Assembly (NCBI RefSeq): GCF_051201015.1
Contig: NZ_JBPEHI010000005.1
Reading direction: 5' to 3' (one strand)
DNA: 64,000 nucleotides
Origin: Petrimonas sulfuriphila
Lineage (GTDB): Bacteria > Bacteroidota > Bacteroidia > Bacteroidales > Dysgonomonadaceae
The notes under the pieces are model-generated. The model worked only from the letters and a program-made list of their open reading frames with translations, made no database searches and had not been told where the DNA came from. The first letter of the stretch is position 1, and every line of letters begins with the position of its first letter. Below are positions 51,858 through 60,354 of the stretch, one piece after another. A program made the position numbers and the translations under genes.

Positions 51858-53578
51858 AAGAGAGAATAGGCGTATACATTTGCCACTGCGGAGGAAACAT
51901 CTCCGATTACGTTGATGTGGAAAAAGTGCGTCAGGCGGTGGAGAACGACAAAGGAGTGGCTTTGGCCAAAACAACCGTGTTCGCTTGTTCCGATTCCAAT
52001 CAGAACGACATGGTTGAGGACATCAAAAAGCATAACCTGGACGGGGTCATTGTAGCTTCTTGCTCGCCGAAGTTACATTTGGTGACGTTTAGAAACGTTA
52101 CGGAACGCGGTGATTTGAATAAATACACTTACGTCCACACCAATATCCGTGAGCAGGCATCCTGGGCACATTCCGACGATAAAGCCGGGGCAACCGAAAA
52201 AACCATCCACCTGGTAAAGGCGGCCATAGCCAAATCGCGTTATGCGGAGCCCTTGTATCCCCACCAGTTTGAAGCGGAGAAAACAATTGCCGTTATCGGA
52301 GCGGGAATTTCCGGTATGAAGGCCGCCGCCACGCTTTCCGATAAAAACACGCATGTGATTCTCATTGAAAAGGAAGACCGGGTAGGCGGACACACCGCTA
52401 CGTGGGGCTCCTTGGCCATGTCCGATGAAAAAGGGTGCGAACTCTCCCAACGCATCCATTCCGATTTGCTGCAACGCGATAACGTGACCATTCTTACCGG
52501 ATCGGAAGTGATTTCTTCGAAAGGTAGCATTGGAAACTTTACGCTGAAAGTCCGTAGGCGGCCATGCCAAGCGGGAGATCCGGTCGAAACCATGGAGTTC
52601 AACGTCGGCTCCGTAGTTGTTGCTACCGGTTTCGACTCCTATCTGCCAAAAGAAGAGGAATTCGGATTTTTATCGTATGAGAACGTGATCACGCTGCCTG
52701 ATTTCAAGCACCTGATCGATTCGTTTTCTGGAAAATTTCTGGAGTATAAAGGGAAGAGAGTTAGCCGTATAGCTTATATTTACTGTGTGGGGAGCCGGCA
52801 GATTGATGGGGAAAACAAATACTGTTCGCGTTATTGTTGTACGTCGGTCATTCACGCAGCCATCCAGGCCAAAAAGAAATTCAACAACATTTATAACTTC
52901 CATTTCAACCGCGGAATCCGCACGTATGGGAAACAGGAATTGCTGTATGCCGAGTCATTACAGCAAGGCGATATCTACCTGCAATCGTTTGAAGATGCCC
53001 CACCACAGGTCTACGCCGAGAATGGCATCACCAAAGTGAAGGTTAAGGATGTGCTGACAAAAAACAAGGAGTTGGAAGTCGAAGCCGACCTGGTGGTCCT
53101 GGTTACGGGAATGGTTCCACGAACCGATAATTCCATCGGAACCCTGTTTAAACTCCCGAAAGGCAGGGACAAATTTTTCAATGAGGTACACATGAAACTG
53201 CGTCCCGTGGAAACGGTCATCGACGGAGTTACTATTGCCGGAGCTTGCCAGGGGCCTAAAAACATTGTGGAATCGGTGAATTCGGCGCTTTCTGCAGCAG
53301 CCAAATCCTACTCGCACATTAGCAAAGGTGTGCTTGAGACGGAACCGATTGTAGCCGAAGTAAACGCCGAATTGTGTACATGGTGCGGAAAATGTACCGA
53401 AGCCTGTCCTTTCGATGCTATCGAACAAAAGGAAATCAACGGAAAGCAGGTGGCGGTGGTCAACAACTCGGTTTGTAAAGGCTGCGGCATGTGTGCGCCG
53501 GTTTGTCCGCCAGATGCCATTAACCTGGTCAATTACTCGAGTGAGGAAATCATGAGCATGATCGATGCATTGGTATAA
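51854..53578 (+). CDS. Full-length HdrA-like flavin oxidoreductase with Fe-S clusters
   Basis: This 574-residue protein begins with the HdrA N-terminal domain GVYICHCGGNISDYVDVEKV and a VFACSD segment. FAD binding follows (GAGISGMKAAATL, RVGGHTATWG), then the Cys cluster YCSRYCCTSVIH, and the C-terminal double ferredoxin CTWCGKCTEACP / CKGCGMCAPVCP (about 510-560). HdrA proteins split electron pairs between flavin and Fe-S clusters. Two HdrA-like proteins in tandem occur in Qmo (QmoA and QmoB), but an MvhD-like end, as in QmoB, is here a separate gene. Confidence 0.85.
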   Translation: MKERIGVYICHCGGNISDYVDVEKVRQAVENDKGVALAKTTVFACSDSNQNDMVEDIKKHNLDGVIVASCSPKLHLVTFRNVTERGDLNKYTYVHTNIREQASWAHSDDKAGATEKTIHLVKAAIAKSRYAEPLYPHQFEAEKTIAVIGAGISGMKAAATLSDKNTHVILIEKEDRVGGHTATWGSLAMSDEKGCELSQRIHSDLLQRDNVTILTGSEVISSKGSIGNFTLKVRRRPCQAGDPVETMEFNVGSVVVATGFDSYLPKEEEFGFLSYENVITLPDFKHLIDSFSGKFLEYKGKRVSRIAYIYCVGSRQIDGENKYCSRYCCTSVIHAAIQAKKKFNNIYNFHFNRGIRTYGKQELLYAESLQQGDIYLQSFEDAPPQVYAENGITKVKVKDVLTKNKELEVEADLVVLVTGMVPRTDNSIGTLFKLPKGRDKFFNEVHMKLRPVETVIDGVTIAGACQGPKNIVESVNSALSAAAKSYSHISKGVLETEPIVAEVNAELCTWCGKCTEACPFDAIEQKEINGKQVAVVNNSVCKGCGMCAPVCPPDAINLVNYSSEEIMSMIDALV

Positions 53579-53604
53579 GTTTATTGAATAAAAGCAAAAA
53601 GACG

Positions 53605-53883
53605 ATGGAAGCAGAATCAGGAAAAACTGCGAAGTACCTTCGGGAGAAGCAGGGTGTCCCCGAGCACGTAAAAGAAGAACTGAAAGAATTCAACCGGATA
53701 AAAAGAGCCATAACCGACACCTTGAAAGAGGGAGAACTGACCATTGCGCAACTATCGGAAAAGCTGCGAATGCCCAAACACGATGTTATGTATTACCTGA
53801 TGTCGCTGGTCAAGTACGGAGTTGTGGCAACGGGAGAAATTGACGATAGGGATGAATATTATTTGTATAAACTGGTGAAATAA
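53605..53883 (+). CDS. Winged-helix protein in the Hdr cluster
   Basis: This protein is 92 residues from ATG 53605; an earlier TTG at 53584 is possible. Residues about 30-75 form a winged helix: IKRAITDTLKEGELTIAQLS, EKLRMPKHDVMYYLMSLVKY, with a wing (VVATGEIDDRDEYYLYKL). It overlaps the next ATG by 1 base, so it is coupled to the membrane subunit. It may be a structural subunit or a DNA-binding protein. Confidence 0.75.
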   Translation: MEAESGKTAKYLREKQGVPEHVKEELKEFNRIKRAITDTLKEGELTIAQLSEKLRMPKHDVMYYLMSLVKYGVVATGEIDDRDEYYLYKLVK

Positions 53884-54938
53884 TGGCAAGTAAATTAAAT
53901 CCAACCTTTTCGGAAGAACTGAAAAAATACGGCTCCGTAAACTTCAACGCCTGTTACAATTGCGGAACGTGCACGGCCGTATGTTCATTATCCACGACAG
54001 ACATTTCCTTTCCGCGCGAAATGGTCCGGCTGAGCGCGTTGGGCCTGGAAGATGAGATAAAAAAATCGCTGAAACCTTGGGAGTGCTACTATTGCGGCGA
54101 GTGCACCACCCACTGCCCGCAAACGGCAAATCCCGGTGAACTGATGATGTCTTTGCGTCGCTGGCTCACGGCAAAATATGATTGGACAGGGCTTTCGGGT
54201 TTGTTTTATAAATACCTGCCGGCATTTCTTACTGCCATGGTACTGGTGTTTGCGGGTGTATTGTTCTTTGCCAATTCGGTAAATTGGGAACTGGAAAGGC
54301 TGCTTCATTTGGGACATATGTTTGAAAGAACCGCTATTGCCACTGTTTTTGTAGTGATATTTATTCCTAACTTGCTTCGTATGTGGTACTTCACTGTGGT
54401 GAAAGCAGGAGTGAAAGTGCCGTTCAAGACTTATTTTACCGCCTTGAATGATCTTTTCGTGCACATGTTTACACAAAAACGAGCCAGGGACTGCGACGGC
54501 AACCATTTCCGGTGGCTAGAACACATGATTTTGGTATTTGCTTACTTGGCGTTGCTGTTTACAACGGTATTTTTGAATTGGTTCAGTACCGAAAACCTTT
54601 TTGTAATTGTTCTTGGATATCTGGAGAGCGCCTTTATTTTTATCATCACGGCGGATTTTGTGAAAGATCGCATTCAGAAGAAGCAAACGTTGACTAAAAA
54701 CTCCAAACCATCTGACTGGTTTTTTGTAATTTGGTTAATGTTGATGGGGTTAACGGCGTTTTTTGTACGTTTATTTATCGATTTTAATATCCTTGAAACC
54801 AGCAAGTGGTTGTATATTATTCATTTAACAGTATTGGTGCAATGGGCACTAATCATTGTCCCCTTCGGAAAATGGACGCACTTTCTGTATCGCTCGTTCG
54901 CGATGTATTTTGCGAAAATTAAATCGGTGAAGAAATAA
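53883..54938 (+). CDS. HdrC/QmoC-like membrane subunit with two Fe-S clusters
   Basis: This 351-residue protein has an N-terminal ferredoxin-like part with CYNCGTCTAVC and CYYCGECTTHCP (about 23-90), then about six transmembrane helices (LTAMVLVFAGVLFF, TVFVVIFIPNLLRMW, ILVFAYLALLFTTVFLNW, WFFVIWLMLMGLTAFFV, LYIIHLTVLVQWALIIV). It combines HdrC with an HdrE/nitrate-reductase-gamma-like quinone domain, as QmoC does in sulfate reducers. It would connect the flavoproteins to menaquinone. Confidence 0.85.
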   Translation: MASKLNPTFSEELKKYGSVNFNACYNCGTCTAVCSLSTTDISFPREMVRLSALGLEDEIKKSLKPWECYYCGECTTHCPQTANPGELMMSLRRWLTAKYDWTGLSGLFYKYLPAFLTAMVLVFAGVLFFANSVNWELERLLHLGHMFERTAIATVFVVIFIPNLLRMWYFTVVKAGVKVPFKTYFTALNDLFVHMFTQKRARDCDGNHFRWLEHMILVFAYLALLFTTVFLNWFSTENLFVIVLGYLESAFIFIITADFVKDRIQKKQTLTKNSKPSDWFFVIWLMLMGLTAFFVRLFIDFNILETSKWLYIIHLTVLVQWALIIVPFGKWTHFLYRSFAMYFAKIKSVKK

Positions 54939-54945
54939 ACAAGGT

Positions 54946-57900
54946 TTATTTTTTTAGTCCCCACTTGTAGTTTGGCTTGTCTCCCATTTCGAGCTCCAAC
55001 ATTCCGCCTTTCAGCAAATCAGCGGCGGGAAACTTGAAGCTATCTAGCGGTTTGCCGTTAAGCTTAGCCGACTGCACGTACTTGTTGATGCGCGATGCAC
55101 CGTTTGCCTTGATGACAAATTGTTTGCCTCGTCCATAACGATTTTCCAGATTGATGGTAGCCTTTTCATACAAAGGGCTGGCGATTTCGTAAACAGGATT
55201 TATGTTGCATCCGCCATCGGTCTGAAATAATCCCAGTGCAGCCATGATAAACCAGGCGCTCATCTGACCCTGGTCTTCATCACCAAGGTAAGCGTCGCCG
55301 GCGCCATAGCCGTAATACCGTTCCAAGATGGAACGGCTCCATTTTTGTGTCTGCCAGGGTTCGCCCGCCCAATTGAACAGAAAAGCGAAATGCATGCTTT
55401 GTTGGTTACCTTGTACTACGGGAAAATCGCCGTAACGCTCGCCGGGAGCGTTATATCGCCACCCCTCACTTTCCCTGAATCCTTCGGATAGCCGACTCAG
55501 AAAACGGTCTTTACCAATCATTTTTACCAGTTCAGGAACATCCTGAGGAACAAAAAAAGTGAGTTGCCAGGCATTTCCTTCCACATAATGTTCGTTAACA
55601 CCTGTTACAAACGGATCGAAATCTTTCTCGAAAGAACCGTCACTTTTTCGCAGGCGAGCATACCCGGTTTCAGGATCAATGGTGTTTTTCCACCATGTGC
55701 CGCGGTCGGCAAAATAATGGTAATCATCTATTTTCCCTAAAGCCTTGGCTAGTTGGGAAACCGTCCAGTCGTCAAATGAATACTCCAGCGAATTGGAGAA
55801 ACGGCCAAGATCGGAAGGTACGTATTTGTATTTTAGATAAGCCTCTATGTCCCGGTTTCCCGCAAGCCCGTCACCAATTTTCTGAGGTTGGACGGTTTGC
55901 ATTTTCTTTATAGCGGAAAACATTTTCTGAACATCGTAATCGCGGATTCCCATCTGATACGCGCTTACCATCAACGGAATCTCGTGTTCGGCAACCATAA
56001 CCGGAATGTATTCCATTCCTGCAGGGCCTTTGGCAAGCATGCCGTTGGCATCGTACATGGCCAGTTGGGATTTAACCCACCGGCCGCTCCATTCCGGAGC
56101 GATCAGGTTCCAGACCTGGTTCAGGTTCCAGAACGTGTTCCAGAAAGCATCACATCCCAACGCTACTTCATTTGCCGGGTCTTTTAGTCGCTGTATTTTT
56201 TCGGTGGCATCCACCCATCTGCCGTCCACATCACTGAATGTATTGCGACAAAATGCCCGGTACATGTTAGTATAGAAACGGGTTTTTTCACGACTATCGT
56301 TTGTTTCTATATTCACTCTTGACAAAATATTGTTCCAGGTTTTTTGGTTGTTATTGCGTACTGCATCAAAACTCCAACCGAATGGTTTTGTAACCTCTTC
56401 GCTTAGGTTCCGGCGTGAACCTTCCATATCCACAAATGAGATTCCCGTACGTACCTGAACGACCGGGTTTGTTTTTGTGTCGAATTCAGCGAAGCAACCT
56501 ATATTATCTGGTTTTAAGGCGTTTACTGCTTTTTCATCGCTAAAAATCGTATCGTTTATCCAGGTGCCAAAATGCTTGATCGGTTTGTCAAATTCAATGG
56601 TGAAGTAAATGGTGTAGTCCTGATTGTCATCGGCAGACCATACTTTTGTGGTTTGCTGGACGCTGTATCCTTCAACGGTGTAGTCGTTTACCTGGTTGAC
56701 GGATGCATCCAGGATATTATACCGGTATTCGGCAGGGATCTTCAAGTCAATCATCACCCGGCCGTCTTTGTCCTGCGGATAGGTATATCGTTGAAAGCTG
56801 CAACGGGTGGTGGACGTGAGTTCAGCTTCAATGTCGTAATCGGTCAGCCTGACTGCATAGTACCCCAACGGAGTTTTTTCGGTAGTTTTATCGATTGCGG
56901 AACGGTAGGCTTCAGGATCTTTTTCGATTTGTCTCTGATCGCCTATTTTCGTTTTTAGCGCTCCGTTTACGGGCAACATCCCCAGGCCCGCCATCGTCCA
57001 TTCGTGAACGTGACTGAACACGCCCACACTCTCTATGGACGGATCGTAACCTGCCTGCCAACCGGCATTCTCGTTGTCGGGACTGAGTTTCACCATGCTG
57101 AACGGCATCCACGGGCCGGGTGCGATCATCCATCTGGAGTGCGCCGTTCCCATATGAGTGTCCACATAGTCGGCTGGTGTTACAATATGTTCCGGAGTAC
57201 GTAGTACCGTATCTTTTTCAACCAAATCTCCGTTTATCAAAACCTCGTACACACTAAATGTTTCCTTTTCCACCGCCGGCATGGGCGCTTCGAGTTTGTA
57301 CCGCCCCTTTTCCAGCCTTTGCTTTAAGATTGTTTTACCGTCTAATCTCACGGTAAGTTCAGGCAAATCTTTCAGGTGTTCCACATCGATCAATAACGGT
57401 TGGGCTTTTTCGTTGAGCTGGTAGCCGGCAACTTTTACGTTTCGAAGATATACGAAAGGGTTTAACGTTTCCAGTTTGGCCGAAGACGGTCCTTCCAGAC
57501 GAACATCATCCAAAATCAGCCATGAACCTTCGATTACCTTTAATTGAACCGTATTTGAACCCGTTTTAATGATGTCATCGAGCGGTATTTCTATCGTATT
57601 CGGAGTGATTTGACTGTAATCACCCGTGAGCGACGCATCGCTTTTCCCTTTGGGTAAAACGGTTTTATACACATGGCCGTTCACGGTTATTTTGAGTAAA
57701 GGCGGGTTTTTGCTGTGAGCATCCAAGACGTCCACCACCAGTTTATAACCGGTACCTGATCCGGTTTCTTTCATCCGGAAAAGTATGTTGATCTCCTGAG
57801 TTCGAATACCTGCACCGTTTAGAGAGCCGGCCCATACATCTGATGTCCCGGGAAGAACGTATGGAAAATCAGTTTTCGGATTTGACCACCCTATGATGAA

Positions 57901-58068
57901 GTATTTATCTTCCCAACCGAAATCATTTTTCAGGAAGTCGGCGTACTTGTCCGGGGCCAATGCGAATCCGGCTGTATTCTTATCTTTTTCCCCGATATTC
58001 CAGACGATTTGAGCCTGGATAAGGTTTGCAATTGAAATCAGATAAAATAAAACAACTGTTTTTTTCAT
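54946..58068 (-). CDS. GH92 alpha-mannosidase with N-terminal carbohydrate-binding domain
   Basis: This 1040-residue secreted enzyme has a signal peptide ending near IQAQ. An N-terminal region (about 20-210) resembles the galactose-binding-like domain of rhamnogalacturonan lyases. GH92 proper starts near residue 300: YVDTHMGTAHSRWMIAPGPW, GVFSHVHEWTMAGLG, and LGDEDQGQMSAWFIMAALGL, with the catalytic Glu/Asp in GDEDQGQ. GH92 removes alpha-1,2/3/4/6-linked mannose with calcium. It is the last gene of the mannoside operon. Confidence 0.92.
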   Translation of the reverse strand: MKKTVVLFYLISIANLIQAQIVWNIGEKDKNTAGFALAPDKYADFLKNDFGWEDKYFIIGWSNPKTDFPYVLPGTSDVWAGSLNGAGIRTQEINILFRMKETGSGTGYKLVVDVLDAHSKNPPLLKITVNGHVYKTVLPKGKSDASLTGDYSQITPNTIEIPLDDIIKTGSNTVQLKVIEGSWLILDDVRLEGPSSAKLETLNPFVYLRNVKVAGYQLNEKAQPLLIDVEHLKDLPELTVRLDGKTILKQRLEKGRYKLEAPMPAVEKETFSVYEVLINGDLVEKDTVLRTPEHIVTPADYVDTHMGTAHSRWMIAPGPWMPFSMVKLSPDNENAGWQAGYDPSIESVGVFSHVHEWTMAGLGMLPVNGALKTKIGDQRQIEKDPEAYRSAIDKTTEKTPLGYYAVRLTDYDIEAELTSTTRCSFQRYTYPQDKDGRVMIDLKIPAEYRYNILDASVNQVNDYTVEGYSVQQTTKVWSADDNQDYTIYFTIEFDKPIKHFGTWINDTIFSDEKAVNALKPDNIGCFAEFDTKTNPVVQVRTGISFVDMEGSRRNLSEEVTKPFGWSFDAVRNNNQKTWNNILSRVNIETNDSREKTRFYTNMYRAFCRNTFSDVDGRWVDATEKIQRLKDPANEVALGCDAFWNTFWNLNQVWNLIAPEWSGRWVKSQLAMYDANGMLAKGPAGMEYIPVMVAEHEIPLMVSAYQMGIRDYDVQKMFSAIKKMQTVQPQKIGDGLAGNRDIEAYLKYKYVPSDLGRFSNSLEYSFDDWTVSQLAKALGKIDDYHYFADRGTWWKNTIDPETGYARLRKSDGSFEKDFDPFVTGVNEHYVEGNAWQLTFFVPQDVPELVKMIGKDRFLSRLSEGFRESEGWRYNAPGERYGDFPVVQGNQQSMHFAFLFNWAGEPWQTQKWSRSILERYYGYGAGDAYLGDEDQGQMSAWFIMAALGLFQTDGGCNINPVYEIASPLYEKATINLENRYGRGKQFVIKANGASRINKYVQSAKLNGKPLDSFKFPAADLLKGGMLELEMGDKPNYKWGLKK

Positions 58069-58108
58069 TTGGAAATTATTAAAGGGTATAGAAACAGATA
58101 GTAAATAG

Positions 58109-59200
58109 TTAATCCAACATCCTCAGGGCATAGGCATAAGCCCCTAAAGCAATGGCTTCGCTGGTCCCTAAGCTACTTACGGTTACGCCTGTCTTTTTAC
58201 CTGTGTTATGACTCATTTTTTTATCTGAACCGGGAATGGAGACCCAAACGGACTCATCCATCAAAAAGGCTTTCTTTTCCGTATCGCTCATAAGGTTATA
58301 TACCCTCATCTGGAGACGTGGAAAGACACTACCGCTTAGCATGCTGCGCGTTCCGTTCATTTCATCTACCATTGCCGGCAAAATATATTTGTATGCTTTG
58401 GCGATCCCTCCTCCTATTACCACAATACCATCCACAATGTTGAGCGATTCGGCAACGGTGAATCCGGCTACCCTGCCAAGCTCTTCGAAGGTGCCGATAG
58501 CTGCTTTCCTATTGCCTGGTCTTTCTCCCTCCGCTATATGATAGATTTCTTTGGGTGTGAGTTCAGTATCATCTCCCGACAGTTCCCGATATACTCTTTT
58601 AACGGCACGAATGCTGACTCCTTCTTCCGATACCAAGCCGTTGTTGTATTTGTTAGCGGAACACCATACATCGCCCCCACAACCGTTGTCGCCCGAAAGC
58701 AATACATTGTTTATAACCACCCCGCCGCCAAAGCCTGTTCCTAAGGTAATTCCAAGCAGGTTTTTATATTGCTTGGAGCTTCCGGCCTTTTTCAACTCGG
58801 CGTTTATTTCGGGCAACGCTCCAGCGAGGGCTTCACCATAAGCAAAAAGGTTCCCATCGTTGTTGATAAAAACAGGCAACCCGAATTTCTTAATCAAGAA
58901 AGGGCCTAATGCCACACCGCCACGAAATGCGGGGAAATTGGGCAAATCACCTATTATCCCGTTTTCGTAATCCGCAGGGCCCGGAAATGCAAAGCTGATG
59001 GCAACAGGCAGATCATCCAGCTTTTTTTTTATTGTGCTGAAACCGTTAACAATCGTCTCCAGGCAAACCTCCCGGTTATCGGGATGAGAAGGTAATATAA
59101 CAGGATCTGTTATCTCCTTATTGCCGCGGATTGCCGTAAAGACAAAGTTGGTGCCGCCGGCATCCAACGTCAAAACTGTTCGTGGATCGTTACTGAACAT
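58109..59200 (-). CDS. ROK-family sugar kinase
   Basis: This 363-residue protein has N-terminal LTLDAGGTNFVFTAI (phosphate loop) and the ROK signature region LLGITLGTGFGGGVVINN, with VFINNDGNLFAYGEALAG supplying the catalytic Asp. The usual Cys/His zinc motif is only partly present (GDNGCGGDVWC). Members phosphorylate glucose, mannose or fructose. Next to GH92 and mannose-6-phosphate isomerase, a mannokinase role is likely. It overlaps the MFS stop by 11 bp. Confidence 0.87.
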   Translation of the reverse strand: MFSNDPRTVLTLDAGGTNFVFTAIRGNKEITDPVILPSHPDNREVCLETIVNGFSTIKKKLDDLPVAISFAFPGPADYENGIIGDLPNFPAFRGGVALGPFLIKKFGLPVFINNDGNLFAYGEALAGALPEINAELKKAGSSKQYKNLLGITLGTGFGGGVVINNVLLSGDNGCGGDVWCSANKYNNGLVSEEGVSIRAVKRVYRELSGDDTELTPKEIYHIAEGERPGNRKAAIGTFEELGRVAGFTVAESLNIVDGIVVIGGGIAKAYKYILPAMVDEMNGTRSMLSGSVFPRLQMRVYNLMSDTEKKAFLMDESVWVSIPGSDKKMSHNTGKKTGVTVSSLGTSEAIALGAYAYALRMLD

Positions 59201-60350
59201 TTTTCTTCAGGTTAAAGGTGAAAATCAGGATAAGTAAAAGAGAGGCAAAAATGACGGAAAGTGCGGCGGTAAAGCTGATACTGTCATTTATCAGACCCTG
59301 GACAAAGGGGATAACAGCACCACCCACAACTCCCATAATCATCAGGGCAGATATCTCGTTTGAGCGTGAGGGAAACCGTTGTAATGCAAAAGAGAAAATA
59401 ATGGAAAAAACATTGGCACCGGCAAAGCCCAGCATAAAAATCAACACCCTCAAACTCCACACCTCGTGTATGAGCATTAGAGCTAAATAAGATAGTAGCG
59501 CCACAAAAAGTGAAACGAGCAGGTACTTCATCGGCTTTATTTTCAACAGAAGGAACGTGCCCAAAAAAGCACCAGTTGTTTTAGCAGCAAAATAGACACT
59601 GTTCCCATAACCGGCATTTTCGAGCGTAAGTCCTGCATGTCTCATCAAAAGTTCAGGAATAGAGACATTTAATCCTACATCAAATCCAACGATTAAAAAA
59701 ATAGATAAAAAACAAAAGAAAATAAATTTATCTTTTAATAATCCCAATGCGCCGCTAAATGTAGCAGGAGTGCTTTTGAACCCAAGCTCCTCTACCTTGG
59801 AAAATGCAAGCAAGAATACGGAAATCACGGAGATTGCAGCAAAGACTGCAAACGTTAGCTTCCAATCCCCAAACCGGCTGGCTGTAAATCCCGCAACAAT
59901 AGGGCCGAAAAAGGAACAAACAGATTTGATGAACTGTCCCAGTGTAAGGATACTGGCTGTCTTCTCCTTGTTGAACATGGCTGCTACAAGCGGATTAAGT
60001 GATACTTGCAAAATAGTGTTGCTGATACCCAGCAGAATGAAGGCAATCAGTACCGTGTAAAACGTGTAAAAAAGAAAAGGTATGATCATTGCCACACAGG
60101 TTGTTGCAAGCGCAAGCAGCACTGTTTTTTTTCTTCCTGCTTTTCCCATAAGAATTCCGGTGGGAATGGAGAAGATGGCAAACCAGAGGAATACCATCAT
60201 TGGCAGTGTCCCTGCGATCCCTGACGAAAGATTGAAATCGTTTTTGACATAATTAGTGGCGATACCCACTATGTCTACAAACCCCATGATGAAAAATCCG
60301 AAAAAAGCGGCAATGGGTGCAAGGACATTAGATTTCTTTGATGTGTTCAT
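59190..60350 (-). CDS. MFS sugar transporter
   Basis: This protein is 386 residues from ATG 60350, 4 bp after the isomerase stop. Twelve transmembrane segments are predicted, and the motif GILMGKAGRKKTVLLAL has the MFS loop-2 pattern. FGFFIMGFVDIVGIATNYV resembles the FucP/GlcP proton-sugar symporters of Bacteroidetes. It probably takes mannose into the cytoplasm. Confidence 0.87.
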   Translation of the reverse strand: MNTSKKSNVLAPIAAFFGFFIMGFVDIVGIATNYVKNDFNLSSGIAGTLPMMVFLWFAIFSIPTGILMGKAGRKKTVLLALATTCVAMIIPFLFYTFYTVLIAFILLGISNTILQVSLNPLVAAMFNKEKTASILTLGQFIKSVCSFFGPIVAGFTASRFGDWKLTFAVFAAISVISVFLLAFSKVEELGFKSTPATFSGALGLLKDKFIFFCFLSIFLIVGFDVGLNVSIPELLMRHAGLTLENAGYGNSVYFAAKTTGAFLGTFLLLKIKPMKYLLVSLFVALLSYLALMLIHEVWSLRVLIFMLGFAGANVFSIIFSFALQRFPSRSNEISALMIMGVVGGAVIPFVQGLINDSISFTAALSVIFASLLLILIFTFNLKKNVQ

Positions 60351-60354
60351 TGTA

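Noticed and set aside
49266..54938. Methanogen-type heterodisulfide reductase
   Set aside because: No HdrB with CCG motifs and no hydrogenase subunits are present; gene content fits Qmo-like complexes better.
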